NCBI GenBank assembly: GCA_023544495.1
Contig: JAMJFV010000084.1
Coordinates: 1 to 8,093 of the forward strand
DNA: 8,093 nucleotides
From: ANME-2 cluster archaeon
GTDB taxonomy: Archaea > Halobacteriota > Methanosarcinia > Methanosarcinales > Methanocomedenaceae
Direction of reading: 5' to 3'
Position 1 is the stretch's first letter. The number at the start of each line of letters is the position of its first letter. Positions 1-6,015 of this stretch are shown here, in pieces. Under the pieces are notes generated by a model. It had not been told where the DNA came from. It did no database searches and worked only from the letters and a program-made list of their open reading frames with translations. The position numbers were made by a program, and so were the translations under genes.

Positions 1-52
1 CCATCTCTACTTACATGTCCATCTCTACTTACATGTCCATCTCTACTTACAT
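1..52. repeat. 18-bp tandem repeat, at least 2.9 copies, open at the left edge
   Basis: Read on the minus strand from 52 down to 1, the unit ATGTAAGTAGAGATGGAC occurs at 52-35 and 34-17 without mismatch, and its first 16 bases at 16-1, where the window ends. The copy number is therefore a minimum. The first unit contains the last sense codon (ATG) and the stop codon (TAA) of the radical SAM gene at 47-1036, so the array starts exactly at the gene's 3' end and continues into non-coding DNA. Every unit carries its own ATG-TAA. The unit is a multiple of three. There are no spacers, so this is not a CRISPR. A slippage-generated minisatellite is the simplest explanation. Confidence 0.9.
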
Positions 53-1036
53 CTCTATCTCATTCTTTATCTGCCGCTTTATCGTATCTATCTCGCTGCC
101 ACACGGGGCCACAGGATAATTGTACACCGGGTTGTGGGTCTCGGTGGCATACGGCCTGTTGCAGTTAGTACATCCCGTAGTCATAAAAGCCTCGCCCATT
201 TCTATTATTGATTCCAGTTCGTGTCCATCAAGGCCGAAATGAGTAAGGTCTCCACCCTCGAATTCCATATCATCCAGCCGCACCAGGTCATGTCGTACCA
301 GGTATGAAGCTATCTGCACCCGGCGGTAATGTCCAATATCAGGGGCTGCATCCGCCACATCCACCGCCCTTGTCCCGGGCAGCCTGGTATATGCAAACAA
401 CGCAGTATTGATACCCATACCATGCAACCTGCCCACCAGTTCCACAACTTCTTTGTCGGTCTCGCCCATGCCAACAATGATATGAGTGCCCACATGCGGG
501 AATACCGCTGCTGCTCGTGTAAGTCCGTCCATATGGCTATCCCAGGTAAATGGACTCCCCGCCTCCTTACCTTTGATCCTGTGGAACAGCTCAGGGGTGG
601 AAGCATCAAGGGGAATCACCAGCTGGTCAACACCCATTCCGGCCAGTGTATGATATTTTGGATCATCAAGGGGGAATACAGATAATGAAACGGGAATGTT
701 GCATGTATCCCTGATGCGCCTGATCAGGTACATGGTATCCTTCCACATGCCAGGATACATGGCCGTCTGGATACATGCCCTGTGGAGGTAACCGTTCTCA
801 AAAGCGATTTCCAGCCGCCTCACTACTTCTTCGAGGTCTGCAGGCATGTACTGGCCCCTGGCTATGTGCTTCAACTCACCCTCAGAATCACTGGCCTGGG
901 AACAGAAAAGGCAGTTGGCCCGGCAGCGCTGTTCAGTGTATATCTGCAGGTATGCAGTGGTGGGGGGTGCGTCCATGAGCATCAGTTCCATGCCCAGGAC
1001 CGCCAGCGTGCCCAGTGATGCCCGGACCTGTTTCAT
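47..1036 (-). CDS. Radical SAM protein, archaeal lipoyl synthase (LipS1/LipS2 type) subunit
   Basis: This 329-residue protein has a radical SAM CxxxCxxC motif at C38, C42 and C45 (TEQRCRANCLFCSQAS), which binds the [4Fe-4S] cluster that cleaves S-adenosylmethionine. A second cysteine group near the C-terminus (C289, C292, C312, within GCTNC and APCG) could hold the auxiliary cluster expected of a sulfur-inserting enzyme. It belongs to the biotin-synthase-related radical SAM group. The neighbouring lipoate ligase genes make it one half of the two-protein archaeal lipoyl synthase, which inserts sulfur at C6 and C8 of a protein-bound octanoyl chain. I cannot say from sequence alone whether it is LipS1 or LipS2. 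Its ATG overlaps the stop of the upstream radical SAM gene as ATGA (1033-1036), implying translational coupling. M16 or M19 are alternative starts. The stop TAA lies in the tandem repeat. Radical SAM identity is certain; the lipoyl role is inferred from context and family. Confidence 0.85.
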   Translation of the reverse strand: MKQVRASLGTLAVLGMELMLMDAPPTTAYLQIYTEQRCRANCLFCSQASDSEGELKHIARGQYMPADLEEVVRRLEIAFENGYLHRACIQTAMYPGMWKDTMYLIRRIRDTCNIPVSLSVFPLDDPKYHTLAGMGVDQLVIPLDASTPELFHRIKGKEAGSPFTWDSHMDGLTRAAAVFPHVGTHIIVGMGETDKEVVELVGRLHGMGINTALFAYTRLPGTRAVDVADAAPDIGHYRRVQIASYLVRHDLVRLDDMEFEGGDLTHFGLDGHELESIIEMGEAFMTTGCTNCNRPYATETHNPVYNYPVAPCGSEIDTIKRQIKNEIEM

Positions 1037-2037
1037 GTCCTGCCTCCCTGCAGGGACTCAACGCTACCGGCATCAAACAGCGATGCATCTGCCCAGGTAT
1101 CGTAGAGGGGCATGGCAATCCTGGTATCGTCACTTGGCGGAAGCCCGCAGCAGGTGCCGTAGTAAGCAGTGGAATAACCATTGCGCTTTGCATATTCCAC
1201 AGCATACCTGGTTGGAACGGCAATATTCTCAACTCCGCTCTCAATGGCCAGGTAGTCAATGAGTTCCCGGTCCCGGCCTGATGAGCGGGCGCAGCCCAGG
1301 GTGATCGGGGTATCCGGGAACAGTTCCACTGCTGATGTTATCACCCTGGCAAAGTCCACAGGATCAGGTTTTGCACCCGAGAAGGGAGTGCCATCGATCG
1401 GCATCAGGCCGGTTATCACCACAGTGCTCACCGTGCGTCCCCTTATCATCTCAAGGGCATGGAGTTCACCTCCTGCCCGGCCCGCATTCAGTCCCACGCA
1501 AATGTGGGGGAACACCATGATACCTGCATCAGAGAGTGCGTTCAGGCTTATCATGTAGTCCTGCTCTGAAAGGTCCAGACCGTACACCTCACGAACAGCG
1601 GACATATCGCCGACCACATCCAAACCCACGCCATCCAGCCCGGAATCCCGCAACTTCTCGGCTTCGTCCAGCGTTATCAAACCTGTGTGTGCTATCACTT
1701 TTAGATCTGTACGTTGCTTGATGGCCGCAATGGCAACAGACATCGCAGGAACATGTACCCTGCCCATTGAATCACATCCGCCGGTTACGAGCATACCTTT
1801 TGCTCCCTGCGCCTCTGCCGCTAATGCAGTGAATACCAGATCGTCCGGTGTCATACAGGGTATAAGGCGCTCCAGCAGCTTTCCGCCGCAGTGTTTACAA
1901 TGGAGACTGCACTGGCTGCCCGTGATGGAAACGGAGGGGAAAAGGTCGGATGTGATATAGAAGTTCAACCGTTTACCGGACCGTGCGATGGTACGGGTCC
2001 TTGCCCCCTCCATCCGTTCCCGTAATTCAGGTGGCAC
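1033..2037 (-). CDS. Radical SAM protein, second archaeal lipoyl synthase (LipS1/LipS2 type) subunit
   Basis: The frame is open from 2193, but the first part lies inside the 3' end of lplA, so I place the start at the in-frame GTG at 2037, giving 334 residues. From that start, the radical SAM CxxxCxxC motif is at C43, C47 and C50 (SITGSQCSLHCKHCGG). Other notable cysteines are C61, C88 (VTGGCDS), C249 in GCARSSGR, and adjacent C296-C297 in YYGTCCGLP; some could ligate an auxiliary Fe-S cluster. Together with the overlapping downstream radical SAM gene and the adjacent ligase genes, this fits the heterodimeric archaeal lipoyl synthase that sulfurates octanoyl-lysine on a carrier protein. The start is uncertain: the best ribosome-binding site (2073-2080) points to codon GTT at 2064, and the ATG at 2013 is another option. 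The residues between 2064 and 2037 (REFDLEQ) look protein-like. LipS1 versus LipS2 is not decided here. Confidence 0.83.
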   Translation of the reverse strand: MPPELRERMEGARTRTIARSGKRLNFYITSDLFPSVSITGSQCSLHCKHCGGKLLERLIPCMTPDDLVFTALAAEAQGAKGMLVTGGCDSMGRVHVPAMSVAIAAIKQRTDLKVIAHTGLITLDEAEKLRDSGLDGVGLDVVGDMSAVREVYGLDLSEQDYMISLNALSDAGIMVFPHICVGLNAGRAGGELHALEMIRGRTVSTVVITGLMPIDGTPFSGAKPDPVDFARVITSAVELFPDTPITLGCARSSGRDRELIDYLAIESGVENIAVPTRYAVEYAKRNGYSTAYYGTCCGLPPSDDTRIAMPLYDTWADASLFDAGSVESLQGGRT

Positions 2038-2061
2038 TATCTGTTCAAGGTCGAACTCTCT

Positions 2062-2080
2062 AACCTCCGATCCCTCCTTA
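2062..2080 (-). promoter_or_regulatory. Strong Shine-Dalgarno for the radical SAM gene, facing a GTT codon
   Basis: On the minus strand TAAGGAGG (2080-2073) merges with the lplA stop codon. A second GGAGG follows at 2068-2064. Eight bases after the first motif, at 2064-2062, comes GTT in frame with the radical SAM gene, where ATG or GTG would be expected. No ATG, GTG or TTG lies in frame at normal spacing. The nearest standard in-frame starts are GTG at 2037 and ATG at 2013, neither with its own close Shine-Dalgarno. Confidence 0.6.
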
Positions 2081-2824
2081 TCGTTTGTATGTCCATTCGT
2101 CAGAATAGTATTTGGGCAGCAGTTCCGTGACCATAGTTTCTTCCTTCCCTGAAAGAGCTGATTCGACCAGTTCAACACCGAAACGTTTCTCAACGTTCAT
2201 GCAGATCTTCCCCTTGACCTCTTCCATATCCACTTGATAACCCAGTTCCCTATCCATCCATGTCATACCCTGTTCAATGGACTGTATCTGTTTATCCATG
2301 TACTTCTCCTTAGGAATATTGGAAATACGCAGCATTTCCCTGATATCGAAATCAAGCAACAGGGTGCCATGCTGAAGGGTCCTGTTGTCGCGCCTGGTCA
2401 TGGCATTACCAGATATTTTCCTGCCGTCCACTGTCACATCATTGATAGGACGGAAACCTGCGTTCAATCCGTACTCTTTCAGGGTATCTATGAGCATACC
2501 ACATATCTGCTTGTATGATTCCACGATATCCAGCGGGAATTTATTGTCATCTATGGTTCCGACTACGCCATAGTTTATCTGCCTGTCAAGGTCATCTGAG
2601 AATGCAATACCGCCGCCGCTGGTGCGCCTGACAAGGGTATAGTCCTTACACTTCTCAAGGTCAAGTTCCACTGCTGCTTTCTGGAAATAACCAAGGATAA
2701 TGGATCTTGTAGGTGCCCAGAAGAACAAAGTATTACCCTCATCACAGCGGTGTATGGCCTCGTTGATGGCCATCATATCCCTGATATCAACCTTTTTAAA
2801 ATCAATGAACCTCCATTGCTCCAC
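2078..2824 (-). CDS. lplA: Lipoate-protein ligase A, catalytic (N-terminal) subunit
   Basis: This 248-residue member of the BPL/LplA/LipB catalytic family activates lipoate or octanoate with ATP and transfers the acyl group to a lysine of a lipoyl-domain or H-protein-like acceptor in the cytoplasm. The hallmark motifs are intact: R66-R67-T-S-G70-G71-G72 (VRRTSGGG), which lines the acyl/adenylate pocket; N128-D129; the lysine motif GRKISGNA with K136; and Q151-H152-G-T leading into a LLLDFD strand. The C-terminal SDEWTYKR is a usual ending for the split archaeal ligase. It lacks the LplA C-terminal domain, which is supplied by the gene immediately upstream. The start is GTG at 2824, directly after the lplB stop TAG (2827-2825) with no gap, and AGGAGG at 2837-2832 gives 7-base spacing. 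Whether the natural substrate is lipoate or octanoate cannot be told from sequence; linked radical SAM synthases favour octanoate loading followed by sulfur insertion. Confidence 0.9.
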   Translation of the reverse strand: MEQWRFIDFKKVDIRDMMAINEAIHRCDEGNTLFFWAPTRSIILGYFQKAAVELDLEKCKDYTLVRRTSGGGIAFSDDLDRQINYGVVGTIDDNKFPLDIVESYKQICGMLIDTLKEYGLNAGFRPINDVTVDGRKISGNAMTRRDNRTLQHGTLLLDFDIREMLRISNIPKEKYMDKQIQSIEQGMTWMDRELGYQVDMEEVKGKICMNVEKRFGVELVESALSGKEETMVTELLPKYYSDEWTYKR

Positions 2825-3118
2825 CTACTCGCCTCCTACTGCCTGCATTATGGACCGGGTGAAATCCTCGGGAGTGGTGCCAGGGGACTGGATATGTTCT
2901 GACCTGTATACCTGTTCGACTGCCTGCAGGACTGCAGCAGTGTTAGCGGCCGTGCCTTTCAACCTTTCCTCAATACTATCGATCGCTTCTTCAGGGAACA
3001 TAAAAAAATCACCTGAAAATGTAATGTCTGTAATGGTCCCTCCATCGATTTTCAAGAACGAACGGATGATCCCGCCTGTTGATTTATAGATGCCTTTCCG
3101 GTAATCTTCCAGTATCAT
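2825..3118 (-). CDS. lplB: Lipoate-protein ligase accessory subunit LplB (C-terminal domain as separate protein)
   Basis: This 97-residue protein corresponds to the small C-terminal domain of bacterial LplA. In several archaea (described in Thermoplasma) it is a separate polypeptide needed for the adenylation step. Visible family traits are an N-terminal strand pattern (GIIRSFLKIDGGTITDI), the TFSGDFFMFPEEAI stretch at about residues 33-46, a helix EDAL-like segment IDSIEERLKGT, and a C-terminal EDFTRSIMQAVGG. There are no catalytic motifs, as expected for an accessory subunit. The start is ATG at 3118, preceded by GGAG-rich sequence. Its stop abuts the GTG of lplA, so the two subunits are probably made in a coupled way and act as a complex. 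It lies 51 bases downstream of the divergent LplA paralog, so it could in principle partner with either. Confidence 0.88.
   Translation of the reverse strand: MILEDYRKGIYKSTGGIIRSFLKIDGGTITDITFSGDFFMFPEEAIDSIEERLKGTAANTAAVLQAVEQVYRSEHIQSPGTTPEDFTRSIMQAVGGE
2832..2837 (-). promoter_or_regulatory. Shine-Dalgarno that fixes the GTG start of lplA
   Basis: AGGAGG on the minus strand (2837-2832) lies inside the last codons of lplB, 7 bases before the GTG at 2824. It supports GTG as the real lplA start and implies translational coupling of the two ligase subunits. Confidence 0.75.
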
Positions 3119-3169
3119 ACTCTCCTCTTCTCTCCTGTCTCACTTATTGTTATGATTAGCCTATCTTCA

Positions 3170-3949
3170 TTATACGTTTTTTCGTTTTGCCCTTTTATTA
3201 TCCATCCGGTACGTCCATTCCAATGATGCATACTGCCGGGTCAACTCTAACGCCAGTCTTTCTTCGTCATCCGATATCGTCCCCTCATAGGTACCAATGT
3301 CCAGTGCCTCTTCAAAACCTGAACGCAGGATCTGTTTTATTGAATCAACTGGTGGCAGTTCCACCAGATCTGATAGGGTGACCATGCCATCCCTGGCAGT
3401 CTGCACATCGGGCCGCAGGTTCATGGTAGGATGTTTCAGTACACGATCCATGGTATCAAAATCAAAATCGAGTAAAAAACTGCCATTGACCATCACAGCG
3501 CCGTCGAACCGCCCCTGAGCATTGCCGGATATCTTGCGCCCCTGCATGAAGACGCCGTTGCGTACAGGGTCCACTTCACCTTTCAGTCCAAAGGATCCAA
3601 GCGCAATCAGCATGCCTGACAGCACTGTACTGTATGCATCCTGGATATTATCCGGTATCAGCCCGCTCTGTGCACCTATGACTGAGAACAATACCTGGTC
3701 CCGGTCACAGTATCCGCATCCTCCCCCCAGTATCCTGCGCACGATGTCAATATTATATGCACGGCAGTAGTCTACATGTACCTCATCTTCCACATATTGA
3801 TGGTACCCAAGATACAGGGCAGGACGCTTGACCCTCCAGAAAAGTATGGTTTCGTCGCTGTCACCGGAACCTACATGGCGTCCAATGGAATGGAACAGGG
3901 CAGTACTGTACGCCCCATCTATCAGATCTGCATCCACAAACCGCCACAT
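3170..3949 (-). CDS. Divergent LplA-family protein (second lipoate/octanoate ligase-like paralog)
   Basis: This 259-residue protein has the same fold family as the LplA at 2078-2824. The frame is recognisable: R71-R72-I-L-G75-G76-G77-C-G-Y-C-D, and the lysine motif GRKISGNAQ with K139, so acyl-adenylate chemistry is possible. Three signature positions differ. The RRTSGGG serine is leucine (L74). The ND pair before the lysine motif is N131-G132. The HGT before the LLLDFD strand is N155-G-S. C78 and C81 lie in the pocket loop. There is no cysteine after the lysine motif where LipM-type octanoyltransferases carry theirs, so LipM is unlikely. The C-terminus ends in a basic tail (NKRAKRKNV). It is the first gene of the operon: ATG at 3949 with CAGGAG at 3964-3959, 9 bases away. 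Possible roles are a ligase with another acyl substrate or acceptor, a transferase, or a regulatory partner. The family is certain; the reaction is not. Confidence 0.8.
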   Translation of the reverse strand: MWRFVDADLIDGAYSTALFHSIGRHVGSGDSDETILFWRVKRPALYLGYHQYVEDEVHVDYCRAYNIDIVRRILGGGCGYCDRDQVLFSVIGAQSGLIPDNIQDAYSTVLSGMLIALGSFGLKGEVDPVRNGVFMQGRKISGNAQGRFDGAVMVNGSFLLDFDFDTMDRVLKHPTMNLRPDVQTARDGMVTLSDLVELPPVDSIKQILRSGFEEALDIGTYEGTISDDEERLALELTRQYASLEWTYRMDNKRAKRKNV

Positions 3950-4024
3950 AATACCCGGCTCCTGATTCCTCCTGGAAGAGGCTATCTAAATGGTTTTTGT
4001 TCACTCAGCTTATAGTTGATGACG

Positions 4025-4031
4025 GTTTATA
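4025..4031 (-). promoter_or_regulatory. Possible TATA box of the lipoylation operon
   Basis: TATAAAC on the minus strand (4031-4025) would place a transcription start near 4000, about 50 bases before the ATG at 3949 and upstream of the AGGAGG (3973-3968) and CAGGAG (3964-3959) motifs. The box overlaps the region just after the stop of the upstream CNNM gene (TAA at 4038-4036). Other AT-rich candidates in the 86-base gap (CTATAAGC near 4003-4010, ATTTAGATA near 3981-3990) cannot be excluded. Confidence 0.3.
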
Positions 4032-4035
4032 CATG

Positions 4036-5079
4036 TTATTGTTTAGGTCTGGGTAGTATACCATTACTCATCACTTCGATATCATATTCGTCGAGTATCT
4101 CGCCGACTATCTCCTCGACGATATCTTCGATAGACAGTAGTCCAACTACTTTTTCATTTTCATCCACTACAACCGCTATCTGGACCTTTCGAGATTGCAA
4201 TTCCCTGAATATAGAGGCTATCTTGCGGTCCTTTTTTACCACCAGTATTGGCCGCAGTATCTCCTCAACGATCTTGGTTTCAAGTTCGTCATCACGGAAT
4301 CTGAGCAGGTCTTTGGCAAATATTATGCCGATTACATTATCGAAATGACCTTCCCACACAGGCAGCCTTGAATGACCGGATTCATTTATTTTGACAAGGG
4401 CTTCAATGAGGGTCTCGGAATTCTCCACAGTGACCATATGGCTCTTATAGGTCATAGCAGTCTTGGCCTTTTCATCACTGAAATCCAGCACGTTCTGAAT
4501 GTACTGCTTGTCCTGTTGTTTGATCACACCTTCTTCGACTCCTAATTTCAGAATGAGTTTTATCTGGTCATCTGTGATAAATGGATTCGTTATCTTTTCT
4601 TTAACGCCTAATATGTGCAGTACAACATTTGTTATTTTTGCAAAGACCACGACCAGTGGAAATAGCAGTTTGGTGAGAAGCTCCAGCATAAAGGCAATTC
4701 TGAGGGCATAGGAATCGGCATGGCGTGTTGCAAAGGTCTTGGGCACGATCTCACCAAATACCAGAATGACCACAGTCATTACTCCTGTAGCTACAGCAAT
4801 GCCGGCATTCCCGAAATACCTTAAGACAATTACTGTAACAAGTACCGAAGAAGCCACATTTACTATATTGTTGCCTACAAGGATAGTGGTGATGAACTTC
4901 TCCGGATTCTGCAGTTCATTGTGGATTATCCTGGCCCTCGGGTCACCATTTTCCGCCATATGAAGCATCTTGATCCGGTTGGCTCCAATAAAAGCAGTCT
5001 CAGAAGATGAAAAAAAGGCTGAAAGACTTACCAGGATCACGACTACTATTAGTTCAATTGATGATATCAGGTCTATCAC
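4036..5079 (-). CDS. CNNM/CorB-type membrane protein: DUF21 plus two CBS domains
   Basis: The frame is open up to 5208, but that start lies inside the tRNA gene. I choose GTG at 5079 (347 residues), about 20 bases after a predicted transcription start and 11 bases after GGAG. Residues 1-170 form the DUF21 (CNNM) membrane domain with about three to four hydrophobic segments and its conserved marks: FFSSSETAF near 22-30, GNNIVN near 69-74, and FGEIVPKTFA near 108-117. Two CBS domains follow at about 202-262 (SRLPVWEG, VIGIIFAKDLL) and 275-327 (ILVVKKD, VVGLLSIEDIVEEIVGEI). Archaeal and eukaryotic relatives (CorB, CNNM) act in Mg2+ transport, with CBS domains sensing nucleotide. The protein ends about 20 residues after CBS2, so the C-terminal CorC/HlyC domain of many bacterial and archaeal members (about 430 residues) is absent. 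Transport of Mg2+ or another divalent cation is inferred from family only. It is probably a single-gene unit, unrelated to lipoylation. Confidence 0.9.
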   Translation of the reverse strand: MIDLISSIELIVVVILVSLSAFFSSSETAFIGANRIKMLHMAENGDPRARIIHNELQNPEKFITTILVGNNIVNVASSVLVTVIVLRYFGNAGIAVATGVMTVVILVFGEIVPKTFATRHADSYALRIAFMLELLTKLLFPLVVVFAKITNVVLHILGVKEKITNPFITDDQIKLILKLGVEEGVIKQQDKQYIQNVLDFSDEKAKTAMTYKSHMVTVENSETLIEALVKINESGHSRLPVWEGHFDNVIGIIFAKDLLRFRDDELETKIVEEILRPILVVKKDRKIASIFRELQSRKVQIAVVVDENEKVVGLLSIEDIVEEIVGEILDEYDIEVMSNGILPRPKQ

Positions 5080-5117
5080 GTATCTGTTAACTCCAGTTGC
5101 TATAAGGTTTGAGGGAG

Positions 5118-5129
5118 TTAAAAATATTT
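5118..5129 (-). promoter_or_regulatory. TATA-box region of the CNNM gene
   Basis: AAATATTTTTAA on the minus strand (5129-5118) is the most AT-rich segment between the tRNA and the CNNM gene. A start about 26 bases downstream falls near 5097, leaving a leader of about 18-20 bases that contains GGAG before the GTG at 5079. This agreement is part of the reason for choosing that start codon. Confidence 0.45.
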
Positions 5130-5176
5130 CGACCAGAGTAACTGCAGACTGACAATTTGTATGTGAACCAGTGAAC

Positions 5177-5183
5177 GAAAAAG
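5177..5183 (-). terminator. Oligo-T terminator of the tRNA gene
   Basis: CTTTTTC on the minus strand directly follows the tRNA 3' end (two bases after 5186). Short T runs are the usual intrinsic termination signal for archaeal RNA polymerase. Confidence 0.5.
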
Positions 5184-5185
5184 AT

Positions 5186-5259
5186 AGCGGGGCATGGATT
5201 CGAACCATGGATCTACGGGTTATGAGCCCGTCGGGATTTCCTGACTACCCCACCCCGCT
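5186..5259 (-). tRNA. Initiator tRNA-Met (anticodon CAU)
   Basis: The 74-nt gene folds fully as a cloverleaf. The acceptor AGCGGGG pairs perfectly with CCCCGCT. The D arm is GGGTAGTCAGGAAATCCC, the anticodon stem ACGGG/CCCGT encloses CTCATAA (anticodon CAT), and the T arm CATGG/CCATG encloses TTCGAAT. The three consecutive G-C pairs at the base of the anticodon loop mark an initiator tRNA, and A1-U72 is the archaeal form. No CCA is encoded and there is no intron. The oligo-T at 5182-5178 and the TATA box at 5296-5289 flank it at expected distances. Confidence 0.96.
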
Positions 5260-5288
5260 ACTGTGTTAAAAAAAGGATGGGCAAAGGC

Positions 5289-5296
5289 TTTAAATA
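5289..5296. promoter_or_regulatory. TATA box of tRNA-iMet, possibly shared with the divergent small ORF
   Basis: TTTAAATA on the plus strand contains the palindrome TTTAAA. Read on the minus strand as TATTTAAA, it sits about 33 bases (centre) before the tRNA 5' end, placing transcription start about 7 bases upstream of the mature end. Read on the plus strand it would start transcription near 5319, about 17 bases before the ATG at 5336. Use for the tRNA is likely; use for the ORF is a guess. Confidence 0.6.
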
Positions 5297-5335
5297 GTTA
5301 TTATTAGTCATAAAGCCTTCGGTATTCATGGTATA

Positions 5336-5611
5336 ATGAGATATATCCACCTGCCTTATGGATCTTGTGATCAGATGTATTGTCATCGGACCTTTTTCAT
5401 ATTGGATGAAAACATCAGGTTCGGTCCTTTTACGTACTGGAATGAGCCAGATGTTACCCGTAATCCTGATTTTATTTTCAGGAACTGTACGATCAGTGCC
5501 ATATTAGTATTAGATATTTTCGCTATGGAGTACTACAGGGACCCCAATGCCAGTGAGTTAAATGATATGATCCGTGTTCTCGGTGACACCGTCGTGATTT
5601 GGAAACTCTAG
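5336..5611 (+). CDS. Small hypothetical protein, 91 residues
   Basis: I do not recognise this protein. It is a 91-residue ORF from ATG to TAG, rich in aromatic residues (several Tyr, Phe and Trp), with three cysteines (C11, C16, C51) and no signal peptide or clear membrane segment; a moderately hydrophobic stretch, NCTISAILVLDIFAMEYY, lies around residues 50-67. An upstream ATG at 5328 stops after two codons, so 5336 is the only sensible start. There is no good Shine-Dalgarno, so a short-leader or leaderless mRNA from the TATA box at 5289-5296 would be needed. It faces away from the tRNA and has no operon partner. It may be a real small gene, a remnant, or a chance frame; the promoter position and length tip me slightly towards real. 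Confidence 0.45.
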   Translation: MRYIHLPYGSCDQMYCHRTFFILDENIRFGPFTYWNEPDVTRNPDFIFRNCTISAILVLDIFAMEYYRDPNASELNDMIRVLGDTVVIWKL

Positions 5612-5880
5612 AACGATAAAAGCTTTACATAACGGATTTTATGATAAAGGTAAATCATGGCATGGTGACTTCGGAATAATGATAGAACATCCAGGTGGAG
5701 TAAAGATTATTCTCACGTGATGAAATGACCCCTTCTTCCTGTTCCTTTCACACCGGGCCATTTCTGGAATATGAGCGATACGCGGGCCAGGTTCCTGCAC
5801 ATCCGGAAGATGTCAGAACATAGGGCCGGGCGGCAGGATTTGAGTGAAATAGTGGGGGCTGGGTCATCTTAAGATTAGCA

Positions 5881-5907
5881 ACGAACTCAAAACGAACTTG
5901 AACGAAC
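5881..5907. repeat. Three ACGAAC hexamers spaced about one helical turn
   Basis: ACGAAC occurs at 5881-5886, 5892-5897 and 5902-5907, with starts 11 and 10 bases apart, so all copies face the same side of the helix. A TATA-like TTATATAA (5913-5920) follows at once. The arrangement would suit a multi-site operator, but no regulator is known from this window. Confidence 0.55.
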
Positions 5908-6015
5908 ACTTTGTTATATAATGTTGCATTCAAATTATATTTTTTACAGCCATGGGACCACTTCCCGGCACAACATCTTTATCCAAACCCTCGCGAGGTT
6001 TCGGTATATTATAAA

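Noticed and set aside
1..52. Possible CRISPR array at the left edge
   Set aside because: The 18-bp units are directly adjacent with no spacers.
2038..2193. N-terminal extension of the radical SAM protein starting at ATG 2193
   Set aside because: It lies inside the lplA coding region in another frame, lacks family-like residues, and lies upstream of the Shine-Dalgarno at the lplA stop.
3170..3949. LipM-type octanoyltransferase as identity of the second LplA-like protein
   Set aside because: No cysteine follows the GRKISGNAQ motif where the LipM nucleophile would be expected; the cysteines present are in the glycine loop.
5080..5208. CNNM protein starting at ATG 5208
   Set aside because: That start is inside the tRNA-iMet gene; the extra 43 residues are not membrane-domain-like and include the promoter region.
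5186..5259. tRNA as an attachment site of an integrated element
   Set aside because: No duplicated 3' end of the tRNA and no integrase are visible in the window.
5748..5933. Minus-strand 61-codon frame
   Set aside because: No Shine-Dalgarno, promoter or recognisable features; it falls on the GC-rich island where long frames arise easily.
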